Source of the DNA: Diorhabda sublineata
Taxonomy: Eukaryota > Arthropoda > Insecta > Coleoptera > Chrysomelidae
Assembly: GCF_026230105.1 (NCBI RefSeq)
Contig: NC_079485.1
Span: 29,307,572-29,371,571, forward strand
Direction of reading: 5' to 3'
DNA: 64,000 bases
The position numbers were made by a program, and so were the translations under genes. The stretch's first letter is position 1; each line of letters begins with the position of its first letter. The notes beneath the pieces are model-generated. The model was not told where the DNA came from, ran no database searches, and saw only the letters and a program-made list of their open reading frames with translations. Shown here in pieces: positions 46,979 to 59,820 of this stretch.

Positions 46979-49900
46979 ATGAATCAAGAAGAAAACAATT
47001 TTTGTCCGGTGAATAAAATAGCGCTTATTTGTACATGTATAGTAGGATTTCAATTATCTAGGATGCTATTCAGATTCCTTTATGACTCCTTTTTGGCTCC
47101 CGCATTCAAAATTAATGCTGTTAATATTAAAGAAACAGGAACATGGGCTGGTAAGTACTTCTATAAAAAATAGGATTTTTGAATTTTGAAATGTTTTAAC
47201 AATATAATAATCATTGTTTAATTTTATAAACCAATACGTAATTTTAACCTAGTTAAAATTGTGGGTAGATTTTTAACATTCAGTCGTTATGGACGAAAGA
47301 GCTTAATAAAGTATTTCCCCTTTACATCCACACACTTTTCAGAACGTCTGATCAAAGCTTCTTTGCCGCTATAACAATATGTTGCATCTGTAGAGTCAAA
47401 ATATTCATAGACTGCCTGTTTAATTTCATCTTTTACCCCTTAACTCGGTCTTGAGCTTTGCGAATCCACATCGTGTTCAGTAGCCTTGGAAAATGAACCA
47501 GTATGAACTGGAGCATTGTCGTGAACTAAGCGCAAACAAAAGAATATGCACGTCATCCCAAAATATTGTAGCTATCACTTTTTTGGTGCTTTCCGACCTT
47601 TGCTTCTATTGGCACGGGCTCTCTTCTCCAATACCACTCCATATAATTCATTTGGGTAGTGGATCATTATAGAAGATCATAGTTTCCTTATCCATTACAA
47701 TTGATCGGATTACAGTTTCTTGGTCCTCGCGGCAGAGCTCTAAAAATCGCTCACAACATTCTACTAGACACTGCTTTTGCACTGTGCTGAGAATTCGAGG
47801 CATCTACCGTGCACTGAATTTGTCAGATTTAAATGCTCTAGATTCCTTGTGGTCACTTAGAACAAGCTAATCAAACACCTCGGCTTGAAAAACTGTAAGA
47901 TTTGAAACTCGAATGTTTGAATGCTGAGCGTTCAACGATGACGTGGTCTGTAATTCCTTCCTACATGAACCAGCGGTATTCCAAATCTGCCGTTATTCCG
48001 ATAGTGTAGAGATGTCCGTGTCCAGATAAAAGGCCAGTCACCAGTCTAATTTCGCGATTATTTAAGAGGAACAGTTGATTGGTAGATCCATCTTACTTGT
48101 CTCATTCATCTTCAGAGTTTATTTTGCGAGCAAACTGCTGAGAGACGTGAAAACAAGACTTTTGGCTATACCAAGAATGAGTTTTGGGTTCATTGGTGGA
48201 TTTGCTGATCCCAATCTGGCGAGCAAGTGACCAGTCACCAGCAGACGATCTGGGTCTTGCAGCCATCGCTAATTAGTTCTTGTAGGACATTTTTACACTT
48301 TAGCACAAGCCAGGAGCATACCGTTATGACTTTTTTAGCTACTTTAGCAACATTTCTACTTTTTATTCTAGTCATGCAAAAGACGTGGTCTACAACTCTA
48401 ATTATACAATTATTAAATGTATTTTTCGTTTAATACCGTCTAACTATTAAAAGACCTGCCTTGATAACTCGTTTTTTTTTCGTAGTTATAAACGTTTTGT
48501 TGCAATGAAATTAATTTTATCTGAAACATTATTTTATGAACATTAACTGAACCCATTTTAATTGATAAAATTAAATATAATGATCAAAAATTGTGAAGCC
48601 CATTGTATGTAATGGAATATATTATTAGATGATTTATTTATTCAAAATTTCGATGTTTCTTAATATTTGGAAAGATATTTTGAAGACAAGAAGAATGTTT
48701 GAAAAAACATTGTGCAGAAGCCATCTCGATTTAGCTTTGGTTCATTCAATTTCGGAAAAAAATCGAATGGCATCAATCTCAGACTGACTATAAGAAAAAA
48801 TTACAATATTTCTATTTTTTTAACACTTCTCATTTGATCAAATCCAAAAAAAAACATCAAGGTGATATTCCACAGGAATTGATAGCATTATATGAGTCCG
48901 CTGTGGATGAGGGATTAGTTTCTCCTTACCTTAAAGACAGAAGATTAGATTAGTAAGTAAGAGAGCGTGCAAAAATCGAACCACTGGTAGCATCCACCAG
49001 GTAGATCTATAGTTTACACTACTTAAATATCAGAATGATCCTTCCCTCCATTTCCCACTGGGCTCATTAAAACAGTGCAAAATTGATACCTTACGCCTTC
49101 TTAAGGCATAGTTGAAGGAGTTTTTGTGAGACCCAAAGGACGGAATGTAGAGAATATCTTGTTTCTTTAGATTTGTTCCAACCTGCAAGTCTAGATCGTT
49201 CTTGGAACAATTCTTGTAACTGTATTTGCTATCAACCAAGTATCGAAAAGACAGTCCTGGAAACGGTTCACAAACCTAAGTCGGTTGGAGCACAAAACAG
49301 AATCGTTCGTTTAACGGTAACTGTCCGATTGGAACACGTAATCTGTATTGCGCAGAATCGTCACCGTACCGAGGACGGTTTTTTGATGAGTTGGAACGAA
49401 CCTTAATCGCTGGTGGAATTGTCGCTTTCATAGGGATACTCAGTATAGTGCTGATTTTATAAACACGATCCCAACTGCAAATCCTTCCTGATGTTTAGAC
49501 ATGTTAGTCGGAAGAAATATAAATTCGAGGAACGACTGGTTTGATATTATTTTCAAGCATAAAGACATAAAGATAATAGACTTTATCTATCTATATCTAT
49601 CTATCTATTGTTTTTGATTTGTTTGAAAGTCTGTATCACATGAATAAAGAAACAATAAGAAGAGTTTTAATTCGACCTGTTTGTTAAGTTATCCTTGAAT
49701 TACAAATATGCCAATTACGACTTTGGAACACGAGATTTCGTTTATGGGCAAAATAACCAGCATTTAAAATTAACTACGTCACTTCCAGTATAAATTAATT
49801 TTTTTTATTTGAATGTGAGTTTTAAGAATAATAAACAACATAACAAAAGATGCATAAAAAGTAGTATAAATCCGTTTATGGAAATTGAGAATATTCAAAA

Positions 49901-52900
49901 CCACATTTTTATTCTTTTATCTCAAGGTCAGTCGCTAATTCTGACAAATCAGTTTATATAGTGAAATTAAAAACTTCTGTGTTTTGAATTATTGAAAAAC
50001 AAAAACCAAAATCTGTGGAAATGAAACTAGAAATCACTATTTCAGTGAAAAGTGTCAATTTAAATATTCAAGTTCCTGATAATACCAATCTTTGTTACAT
50101 AGGAGGCTATAATACAGGATGAGGTTTAGCAACATGCTCATTTGAATATGACATTTTCATAGAAAAACCACACGCAGAAGCGACAGAAGAATCCACTGAA
50201 AGAACAAGCTCAAATCGCCAAATTAAAAAAATAGATCAAATATGATCGTAGAGTTTCATAATTTCTTGATTCTTTCTATTGTGGTGTACGTATAGAGAAA
50301 TCTGACATTTTATAATTAAAAATCAACACTTTATAATCTAGAAATAAATGATGCCACCTCTGGATACAAGAATCAAAAATAAAATCACGTGAAAGTTATT
50401 TTACGGAAACTATTTTAAATGTTTAGCGGTAATTTCAATTTACATCGATTGTGGATTAAAAGTTCTATCTAATGCAATTCATTATTTTGATAAGGGGTCA
50501 CAATGAGGTTAAGTATCCGTATTTTTTATCGACTAGCTCAAATGAAACATTTTTAATTTGCATAACTACATAAAACATAGAAATTTTTATGTAAAAAAAT
50601 ACCAGAAAAGTCAATAAGAATTAACCATGCTACGAGTGTTCAATATTTAAAGAAAAGTTTAATATTTCAAGGTTATGTTCCCTTATCCTAATTGTTTGGT
50701 TAAGGTCGGTGAATCAATATTAAACATTTCGATTTTTAGGTTATGCTAGTCATATAAAAAGGCTCTAGTTCTATTCTATTTTTAATTTTTGAAATACTGG
50801 AGTATAAAATTTGATTATTTTCAAATGAAGTATTATAAGGACCTATGTATTTCCTTTTGTTTATTAATAAAAAAATCTTCACAATGATATTCCCATTTTA
50901 AATTCTCTTATCTTGTCTCAAAATTCGTCCTCATTTTTAATTAAACACAATGTAAGTCTAATATACATTCATCAATGAACGAAATTAATATCAACTTAAT
51001 TACCACAAGAAACTTGTAGGGTTTGAAAACCAAAACTAAGCCACAATACTGCGTACATACAAAAAAAAAAGAACAAAAAGAACAAAGAAAAGCTACCAAA
51101 AAAAGAGCGAAATAAAACATCGACAAAAACATGTATAATGCAATTGGAGACTTGATATATTTTGATCAAAAACACGGTCAAGATATAGATCAGCTGATTG
51201 CTAAATGCTGGATCCGAAATTGCAAACTTTATCGGTTTGTTGCCGTTTTTATTGCCTGCAAGTTTTATTGCCTCTTAGGGAGAAATGTAATTACTTTTGA
51301 TTCTCCTACCAACTAGTGGGATTATGGCAAAATTAAACACCAAAGTGTACTGACTCTAATACATAACCAAGCTTTCGAATACTTATTTGTTCATCGTTTG
51401 GGAATTAATTAGTTAAGAATTGCGGCGTTTTAAGTCTTGTTGCTTGTTTTAAAAAATATCAAGTTCTTAGATTTCAAACATCAATATTCAAATTGACGCT
51501 TGACCATTAATTTAAATATTAATTTTTGAAATCGATGAATTTAATGTTTAAAAACAAAACAACGAAATCTAAAACGTCGCAATTCTTAATTAATTAATTC
51601 CCAGACGATGAACAGATAACTATTCGTAAGGTGGGAAATATATAAGAGTTAGTACACTTTGTTGTTTAATTTTGCCACAATTCCACTACGTTCAACTCTA
51701 TAGGTCTTCTAAACCCTTGGCAACAATCTTCTTCACTATTCTTCTTTCGCTACTTGTCTCAATCCTTCCTTTCTCATCTTTATCTTTATATGTTTGACTT
51801 CGTGTAGGTATTTTTTCTTTCCTTTTTAACCTTCTTCTTCTCCCTCCAGCATCATTCTCACAATTGTCTGCTGTGGTAATCTGGTAATGTCACCTAATCA
51901 TCTTGCTCTTTGTGCTCGAACAATTTGTGTTATTGATGCTGATTGATTGTCTCCTGTCTAAGTCTCTTGTTGATTTTTATGTTTTCTTTTATTATGTCGA
52001 AAGATGCACAGAGCACCCCGTGGATGGATAAGTTTTGCCTAGTAGCTGCAATGATGCAATGACAAGAGCCTTGCACAATGTCAAACAAAGTGTGAGATTC
52101 ATAATATAAATATTCTGATCTGCTTGTAATTTTATGCACAGTAAGCTATTTTAAACGCAATTCTGGCGAAAAACATAACCTCGAAATGCGAAACTTTTCA
52201 TTATAAATTGAACACTTCTGGTTTAGTTGATTCTCATTAGTTAAAGGTTACTTCGAAATCTTGATTGGGGCATTATCTTATTGACCAAAGGCAGGGGTAC
52301 AATAGTTGGAATAAATTGGTATATAATGTGGAGCAAATTTATGGATAGAGGTAGATAAAAAACTAACACGATATAGAAGATGTATCTAGGAAAAATTTAA
52401 AAGAATTAAAGTGTGTTACGGCTCTACTCTGGGTAGGGTTAACATAATGAAGAATATTGTGTTTTATTGTTTATATCCAATAATTATTTAGGAAATTTAT
52501 GAACATTCTGTATATTATAATCATTGAATTTTATTGAAATAACATTGGATATTTTTTTCTCAGTCGTTACTGGAGCTACAGATGGAATTGGTAAAGCGTA
52601 TGCCGAAGTTTTAGCTCAGAAAGGCTTGAATGTGGTGCTTATCAGTAGGACCAAATCAAAACTAGACGATGTGGCGAAAGAATTAGGTAATTTTTATATT
52701 CATAACCTAAATATTCATTTATCACTATTCATATTTTTGGTATTGGCAATACAGTTTATTTATTATAGTCACTGACACTTATGTTGCAAACTTGTTGAAC
52801 ATAACCTCCACCACAACATTTTAATTTTAGTGCGATTGCAATTAATTGAAAAACTCAGTTACTAGTTACTAGTATACTTTTTTTCATTGTTTTACTTATA

Positions 52901-53580
52901 AATCGATAACTCCTCTTCTTGCAGAACTGTGAAAAACTCGTATAATTTAATGAATTAAAGCATTAATGTTGATTGCTTAGACAAGATTATACTACGAGGG
53001 TTGCTTCTCAAGTTCTTATAATCGAAGTGGCGTTAATTAGTTGTAGTATGATGCATCACCTCATTGAATCAGTAGATGTCAACAAAGGGAATTGATGACA
53101 TGCTTATTAAGTATCTATATTTTGTGCTCATAAATATGTATAGCAGAAGGAAGGAAACATGTTGTGTTGAAGACCGCTTCTAGTGTCATCCACTATACAG
53201 CATTGATTTGGCATATAATGACTTATTGTTATTTTCGCACCTCAAAAACGAACAGTGTTTTTAATGACTTTTAAAACAAAACTATTTTCGTGCACCTAAC
53301 TAATCTACCTCAGTCATTATAAAAAAATGTTTCGAAATTTGATTCAGACGCATGGAAAAGTTTATTTATCTTAATGAAGGACTTATATAGTTAAGAAAAC
53401 ATTAAAACTAGTTTCGATTATAAAATTAATTTTTTGTTTATTGTTAAACCAAAAACTGTCAACTCTTTACAGTCAGCAAAAATTACAGCAGTTGTTTACA
53501 AAATGAAATAAAAATAAAAATACTAAGTATTCAATAATATATTCAAAGGTCATTAAACTTGAAAATATAATAATCTTGGA

Positions 53581-53627
<47 letters not shown>

Positions 53628-55394
53628 CACTACTTTTTGGTATAATAAATGTTATTTTCCAATATTTTTAAAAATGTGCTTTTAATTTGCAACGTTGAAG
53701 TATATACTGATGAGGAAGGGGTTTTTATTTCAAAAATATTGTGTGGAGAGAATAAAGAGGAGGAAAAAGAGGCAAAAACCAAGTAAAAGGGGAGTTCAGC
53801 CTCTTAAATAAATGTAATATCTCACGAATCCACTACATTCGAAAATGCGCACATTAAACCTCGAGCTCGGTGGACACGGTTTTTGCTGGTATTAGTTTAC
53901 TTACTAATTGGCGCTATGGTCTTTGAAGATCTTTGTCCTCCTGGACAACCGTTCTCAATTCCTCTCGATGTTGTACTTTTATTCGCCAGTTTTGGACGCC
54001 TAGTTCTTGGTGTCGCACTCTTGATCTCTGCTACCATGCTGGACTCTCCATGCAGGGCATAAATATCAGCGTTAATATGGATGCGCTATTCTACATGGTC
54101 TTGGATTGGGCCATAGAGACACCGAAGTAATCTCCAACGAGTTGAATCCCAGTTCGTCTCTAGAAATCATTGGCCAGATTGGGCACCTGCTGAGTACAGC
54201 GGGATTTCAGCATCTTCTGGGCACTGTAATACGCCTTATTTCCAGCTTTGACTCTCTTGTGTATCTTCAGTGCAGTCTTGTTGTTTTCAGTTATGAGAGA
54301 GCTAAGGTATTTGAGCGTGTACTTCGTTTTAGCTCTGCTCACACGAGTACTGCTCGACTGGATTCTTCGTTGGATGTCCGGAAATCTTTAACTTCTATTT
54401 CTTTTCTGGTTAGCAGGTTCATATTGTCTGTGTAGGTCACCTCCTGTCTTAATTGCTTGGTATTGGTTTACTGCCGATTTTATGGAATTTGACCAACTAT
54501 GTAGAAGCTTTTTAAGAACAATTTAAGCTACATGTGTAAAGATCCTTCATCGTTTTTTCCATAATTCATAAATTAGAATAGTAGGAGCGATAAAATTCAA
54601 AATATATTTTATACTGTTAGAATTGAATCTAGTTTATATTTTGGTGGAATTGAAAATCAAACTTTCATATCTTTTGAAACCTAAATAACATATTATACCT
54701 ATTTACTATAATTTTCTAATTTGTTTCAGGAGAGAAGTATAAAGTAGAATTCCGAACTCTAGTTGCCGATTTTACAGATACTGAGCACATCTACCACGAA
54801 ATCGATAAACAGTTGAATGGAATGGACATTGGTGTACTGATCAACAATGTAGGAATGAGTTACACTCATCCAGAATTCTTTTTAGATGTAAAAGACAAAG
54901 ACACTTTTTTCCCTAATCTTATTAACTGTAATATTTATTCAGTAACAAATATGTGTAAAATCGTCATGCCGGGAATGGTGGAAAGAAGAAAAGGAGTAGT
55001 TATCAACATATCATCATCGGCTGCACAAATTCCAAATCCCCTTCTAACAGTGTATGCTGCTTCAAAAGCGTATGTTGTCAAATTTTCTGAAGATCTAGCT
55101 GCAGAATATTCAAAGTTTGGTATTACTGTTCAATGCTTGCTCCCTGGATATGTTGCTACAAATATGTCTAAAATTAGAAGCTCAACTTGGATGGCACCAT
55201 CTCCCCTCACTTATGTAAAAGAAGCAATAAAAACTGTTGGTATCAAGGAAAGAACCACTGGGTATTATCCACACACTTTACTAATTACTGTAGTAAAAGG
55301 GTTGGATTATATATCTCCCAAATTGTCAAGGTGGCTAATATTCAGAACAATGTCAAATATCAGAAAAAGAGCTTTAAAAAGAGCTACACAATAA
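46979..55394 (+). CDS. spidey: Very-long-chain 3-oxoacyl-CoA reductase (HSD17B12/spidey family), three exons, complete
   Basis: Exons: 46979-47150, 52564-52686 and 54730-55394 (stop TAA at 55392-55394), 319 residues. Both junctions fit GT/AG with phase 1. The N-terminus has a hydrophobic membrane anchor (about residues 14-38). The first junction rebuilds WAVVTGATDGIGKAYAE, placing the cofactor motif TGxxxGxG at 60-67. NNVG is at 137-140, the catalytic Ser near 194, and YAASK gives Tyr207/Lys211. The short-chain dehydrogenase triad is therefore intact. Length matches human HSD17B12 (312). The family reduces 3-ketoacyl-CoA with NADPH in the ER fatty-acid elongation cycle, and Drosophila spidey also acts in oenocytes and in ecdysteroid metabolism. 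The ATG at 46979 is chosen because it is the only in-frame ATG before the membrane anchor. Introns of 5.4 and 2.0 kb contain transposon debris. Confidence 0.95.
47285..47720 (-). pseudogene. Mariner transposase remnant in spidey intron 1
   Basis: The - strand starts MDKETMIFYNDPLPK (near 47700), then ESPCQ/KVGKHQKSDSYNILG with KVIATIFWDDVHI in the alternate frame. HDNAPVHTGSFSKAT follows (about 47530-47490, second catalytic Asp block). It ends VKDEIKQAVYEYFDSTDATY, then CYSGKEALIRRSEKCVDVKG, then KYF. The order is that of a mariner C-terminal two-thirds. Stops and frameshifts are numerous. It is the same family as 23930-24160. Confidence 0.75.
47870..48300 (-). pseudogene. Possible non-LTR retrotransposon C-terminal fragment
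   Basis: The - strand reads NREIRLVTGLLSGHGHLYTI (about 48056-47996), then ITADLEYRWF and, frameshifted, SLNAQHSNIRVS. The R.(L/V)TGLL(S/T)GH..L block is the segment following the RNase H-like region in Jockey/R1-type elements and their cellular-gene relatives. It is short and decayed; the subfamily cannot be assigned. Confidence 0.5.
48440..51310. other. Spidey intron 1, no coding sequence recognised
   Basis: Intronic A/T-rich DNA. An interrupted (TCTA)n microsatellite lies at about 49582-49610. A moderately G/C-richer segment near 49170-49420 has short open frames on both strands, without recognisable similarity. Confidence 0.4.
51314..51688. mobile_element. Fold-back MITE with about 140-bp inverted arms and TA target duplication
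   Basis: After TA (51314-51315) the left arm begins GTGGGATTATGGCAAAATTA. The right arm, reverse-complemented from 51686, begins GTGGAATTGTGGCAAAATTA, with TA outside (51687-51688). Pairing continues through AAAGTGTACT(G/A)ACTCT, GTTCATCGT(T/C)TGGGAATTAA and GAATTGCG(G/A)CGTTTTA, about 140 bp per arm with a short centre. The total body is about 371 bp with no coding capacity. It lies inside spidey intron 1. Confidence 0.88.
51700..52030 (-). pseudogene. LINE 3'-end fragment
   Basis: On the - strand, INKRLRQETINQHQ is followed, after a frame change, by AQRARWLGHITRLPQQTIVR and MMLEGE, then a Lys/Arg-rich tail. RWLGH..R......V...LEG is the characteristic post-RT tail of RTE-like LINEs. It lies in spidey intron 1, antisense to the gene. 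Confidence 0.65.
52993..53019 (+). repeat. Solo mariner/MITE terminal repeat
   Basis: TA followed by CGAGGGTTGCTTCTCAAGTT repeats the terminal sequence of the MITE at 22447-22721. No matching right end was found in the following kilobase, so this is an orphan end in spidey intron 2. Confidence 0.6.
53583..53624. repeat. (TA)n microsatellite
   Basis: A pure TA dinucleotide tract within spidey intron 2. Confidence 0.95.
53850..54450 (-). pseudogene. RTE-like LINE reverse-transcriptase fragment in spidey intron 2
   Basis: The - strand gives YTDNMNLLTRKEIEVKD (about 54436-54385, the altered YxDD RT box region). Then comes KTKYTLKYLSSLITENNKTA and LKIHKRVKAGNKAYYSAQKM (about 54330-54220), matching the F.YLGS.I......E...RI..G...Y.....L segment. 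The basic tail includes MHGESSMVAEIKSATPRTRR (about 54050-53990). Several frameshifts and stops make it a pseudogene. Confidence 0.72.
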
Positions 55395-55608
55395 TTTCAT
55401 GTACACTTCAACAGTTATTTATATTTTGAACTGATCTGCATCTCATGTGGCCAAATTACCAATTATATTTAATTAGATTTTTCAAGAAATTATCTTTCTT
55501 TTTGTTGAAGAATTTTAAAGAACATTGTTTGTTAAAAGTTGTGTCCCTTGTTAAAATTTGTATTTGTTATGGAGCCGACTATGTTACATTGTATAACGAT
55601 AAAAAAAT

Positions 55609-55614
55609 AATAAA
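55609..55614 (+). terminator. Candidate poly(A) signal of spidey
   Basis: AATAAA about 215 bp after the stop codon, followed by a TTTTCAGTTTTTTT stretch, is the first plausible cleavage signal for the transcript. Confidence 0.6.
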
Positions 55615-55639
55615 TATTCTACTTACGTTTTCAGTTTTT

Positions 55640-57660
55640 TTATAATACTCCTAGTAAATCATATTGATTCAAAATTCCCGCACTTATATAATGAAGGAAA
55701 CATGAGCTTTCTGTAAGTTTAGCTGTACTAATATGTAATCATAGACCAATCACTGTATGATTGAAAAAATATAACAAGATTATTGCATTAAACTAACTGC
55801 CATAGCTGTTACTACATATTTCTGAAGATAACAGTTTCCAACACATTTTCTACATATTATACCGTTTCCCTCCAATTTGTGCGTGGGACATTCCTCATAG
55901 ATATAGTTAGATAGATTGCATATCGATTATGTCTATGATCTTTCCTAATACTCTTCTATTTTCATTTTATATTTATTCGTCAGCTATTAAGAGGAAAACG
56001 AAATATATTAATGTGTAATGTATTAGACTTAAATTTAAATGATATATCTACACAAAAAAATCTGTACGAAATGTAAAGTTCGTAATATTAATAAATTTCC
56101 AAATTGCATGAAAACGCTATTGACGATATCTATTCATATTTTGAAAAAAAAACTAGATGTGTAATGTTTCGAATTTTAAGAGACTTAATATTTTTCAGTT
56201 CCTCAATGGCAGAACACAGATAAAAAATTTCTTTCCTCACATGTATTAAATTTAGTATTACTATTAAATTTGTTTTTTTTTTTTAAGAAAAGTATATTAA
56301 CAGTATATTTAAAATCCACTGAGTTTAGAAAAAAATAATTCGTTATTATATTGACAGTATCATAAAGCTTTGAACGCAACGAGCTTTTTTGAAACATGAT
56401 TAGAGGGCGGTAGCTCATTAGACTAAGTACCAATTCTTTCAGTCACCATCTTTGATCTTAGTTTTATATATTTTTACCTCGCATATTTTTCTCTAATTTA
56501 GTGTTAAGACTGTGATCCGAGAATAATATAAACATCCAATTGTAAGTACTTTCTTATTTAATACAATGTGTAATAGTGAAAGAGTTATGTATATTCATAT
56601 TAAACTTAAATTGAGATAGTCTAAACAGTAGAAGCGTTACCTATGCTAAACCGTTATATAGATCGTATTTCAATATTTAGTTTCGTTTAAATATTTTATG
56701 GATATTGTTTATTAACATATTAACTATGTTTTGAATACTTGTAACTGATATACTTGATCATAAATGATGCCTAAAAAACAATTGATGTATCTTCAGATTT
56801 TTTATTGTTTCACTTGAAAGCTCAATGGTTTCGGTTTCTAATGTTAATATAAATCATTGAATTCGTTTATTATAATAACTTAAATTCATAACATTTGTTT
56901 AAATTATATTTCTAAATTTAATCTTGAACTTTTGTGGCTTGGATAAGCCATTAATTGAATCTGATTTTTTTTGTTTAAAAGAAAATATTTTTTATGTTAG
57001 TACATTAATAATTTGATTTAATATAAGGCAATAAAATGAGTTACCTGTTTTAAATGACATTCAAAATTTATATTGTTGCTACTTGGAATTATAGTTAAAT
57101 ATGTTTAGGTACATAAAAGCATAACCATTCTTGAAATAAGGGTGTTAATCTATGTACATCAATATTTGGTACAAAAATATTTTTGTTCCTGATATGAAAT
57201 TTTATATATCTCTGTATTCTAAAAGAAATGGTTAATATGAAATTAATATTAATGATACTAAAATTAAACATTTAGGGAATTCACTAGGGCATTTGATGTG
57301 ACATATAAAGCATTTGAAAAGTATATGTTTTAGTTAAGTGACAATACAATTATTTCAAATATTTTTTGTTTTCTCAATTGACACCTATAATAATTTTATT
57401 GAAATAGTTTCCTTGAAATTTGTTTATTTTGGAAAACTTACTGTTCTTGATTCTATTATTATTATAATATTGTTCATTTTTTACTTATAAATTCACAAAT
57501 TAAAAAAAATATCTATAAATTCTTCTGAGGTTTTTTATTAACTAGATATTCATGTTTTATTTTTTTCTATCCACTGTATCCTTGGTAATCCTTTATATTC
57601 AAAACCTTCTACTTTTATCACATTGAATCTTTGATTTTTTTCAGTTATATCTTCATCCAA
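55640..57660. other. Intergenic A/T-rich DNA
   Basis: No coding block was recognised. Very A/T-rich sequence with several AATAAA-like hexamers; part could be an extended spidey 3' UTR. Confidence 0.4.
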
Positions 57661-57673
57661 ATATATTTAAAGA

Positions 57674-58415
57674 CGAGGTCTGGCTATTAAATAACGAGAC
57701 TGGTTAGGAAAAAGGGTTTTATAAAAATTATTCAAATGCTCCCATTCAATATATTCCCCTCCCCTCGCCACACACCTTTGTATACGTTTTTTCCATTGAT
57801 CACAGCAGTGCTGGAAGTCTTCTTTGGTTAATGCCTTTAGGAGCTCTGCCTTTTTTTGCTTTACCGCTTCCATCGACTCAAATCGGGTCCCTTTCAAAGC
57901 AGATCTTTTCCTAACCTTTCTAATCTTTCAAGGAAATCTGAGCAGACCCGTTGATTTAAGAGCTTTAGGTCAGGAGTCAGATTTTTTAGCACCAACTTCG
58001 CACAGACTTTTGTCACGTGTAATTTCTCGTGTAAAATTTTTCTAACAGCTTTTTTATAGGCGTTTACAGCCTCGGTGATTATCCGGATGCTCATTCGACG
58101 ATCTGCACACACAATTAGTTTGATTTTTTCACTGTTTCCGGAGTTGAAACATTCACAGGGTGACCTGGGCGCTGGTCATCTTCACTGCTCTCGCGGCCTT
58201 CACTAAAGCGCTTACACCACTCAAGAACACGCGCACGAGATAGAGAATTGTACCCATAGGCCTCTTGCAACAATTTATAGTACTCGGTCGGAGATTTTTT
58301 CAATTTAACGATAAATTTGAGACTGATACGTTGCTCCTGTTTTTCGTCACACACATTTCTCGTCTAAGGCGTCCTCTAGGCGCGTAGTCTCTTTATTTAA
58401 TAGCCAGAACTCCTA
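57674..58415 (-). mobile_element. Core-deleted mariner copy
   Basis: The ends are CGAGGTCTGGCTATTAAATA at 57674 and, reverse-complemented from 58413, GGAGTTCTGGCTATTAAATA. TA follows the right end (58414-58415), but the left TA is mutated. The - strand encodes the N-terminal helix-turn-helix EQRISLKFIVKLKKSPTEYY then SLSRARVLEWCKRF. After a frameshift come DRRMSIRIITEAVNAYKKAV and RKILHEKLHVTKVCAKLV. A large deletion removes the DDD core, and the frame resumes at KGTRFESMEAVKQKKAELLK with RCVARGGEYIEWEHL. It is the best-preserved coding remnant of the family also seen at 9655 and 27013. Confidence 0.88.
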
Positions 58416-58849
58416 TGACAATATCAAAGATCTGTGTTGAATGTTTTTACTAAATTGATTTTCAAAATACTACAAGAAATATTTCCCAACATCACATTCC
58501 TTGAAGTGCTCTGAAAGTTTAACTAAAAATTTTTTGCTTAGTCAGTATCAACTATTAGGAAATGGATTAGTTTTACATTTTAGTATTGAAAATATAATTT
58601 TTTATATATTCACTAAAAATATATAATAATATATAATATGAAAATAGTAGAATAAAATATAATTTATATAGCATCTAGTAGAAAGGTTGGTTGCCTACGG
58701 TTTAGGTAAGACATTAACTGCTCAAATTAGTACAGAAAACAATTTTTAATAAACTTCTGGACGAAATTAATCCACAACTTTAATTAATCTAAATACTTAC
58801 AATATAAACACAAAATAGAAGTAAGTTACATTGAAATAATAATGAACAC

Positions 58850-59195
58850 CTATAAATTAGTCGACTTAACGACCTTAACATAACCTTAATTTGTCTTTTT
58901 TTCCATAAAATTTTTTTCTGGAAATCTAGTGGTATATTCTCCCATTCTTCAATAGCGACCTCTATGAGTTGGTTGTGATTAGAAACAGGGGGACTATAAC
59001 TTCGAATCCTCTTTTTGATATAGTCCCATAGATGTTCTATAGGATAAATATCTGGACTGTTAGGTGGCCACTTTAATAGAGGTATATTGACATCATGTAA
59101 GTAGCCAATAACCTCTCTAGCCACGTGGGGATGAGCGTTGTCCTGTGTGAATAAAAAATTAGGCCCAACAAACGGAGCAAATGGCATTACAAGTC
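58850..59195 (-). pseudogene. Tc1-like transposase C-terminal half
   Basis: The - strand encodes FLFTQDNAHPHVAREVIGYL, then HDVNIPLLKWPPNSPDIYPI and EHLWDYIKKRIRS. This includes the second catalytic Asp (QDNAHPH) and the DDE glutamate (PIEHLWD) with the usual 34-residue Tc1 spacing region. The N-terminal DNA-binding half and first Asp are missing upstream, where a stop precedes the block. The ends were not located. Confidence 0.85.
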
Positions 59196-59199
59196 AAAT

Positions 59200-59815
59200 T
59201 GGGCATTCATAGACCTTGTACGTATGGGTACAAATTCCTCATTTTCACGTCATCTACTCCCGAATATTCTGCATCAAGTATTGTTTCTTTGTTTCAAAAT
59301 TGCATTACAAATTTTTCTAGAAAAGTTTTTTTTGAGTTTCTCGTAATTGATTGAAGTTCAACGGTTGGTATAAAATAATTTTCTACTTATGATATATTGT
59401 AATTATTGTACCGTATTGCTTATGTTATAGGAGTGTTTCATCAATAACAAAGGTTTTGATATTGGAATAATAAAACAGTAAAAAATGTCGCGTGGAGGAC
59501 CCGCTACTGCTTTTCATCACTTTATTGTCACATTCCTTATTATATGAAACTTGATTAAATCTACCTTCAAGAATAACAATTCATTAAACATGTTTTAAAG
59601 AAATCGATTTGGAAAGTGTATAAATTATAATTTTAATGATACTTTTAAAATGTCATTAAATCGAATATAAAATTCCATTTTGTTTCTAATTGTATATGGA
59701 TGTGAACTAGTTGCCTATAATATAGGTAATGTTTGAATAAGAACTCGATTAAAAATAATCTGATGGATTTAATGTGATAAAGTATGATTTGTATTGAAAA
59801 ATTATACTTTTAATG
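59200..59815. other. Non-coding DNA
   Basis: Nothing recognisable on either strand. Confidence 0.4.
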
Positions 59816-59820
59816 ACCGA

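Noticed and set aside
54106..54435. 109-codon + strand open frame inside spidey intron 2
   Set aside because: It is the antisense shadow of a - strand RTE-like reverse-transcriptase fragment.
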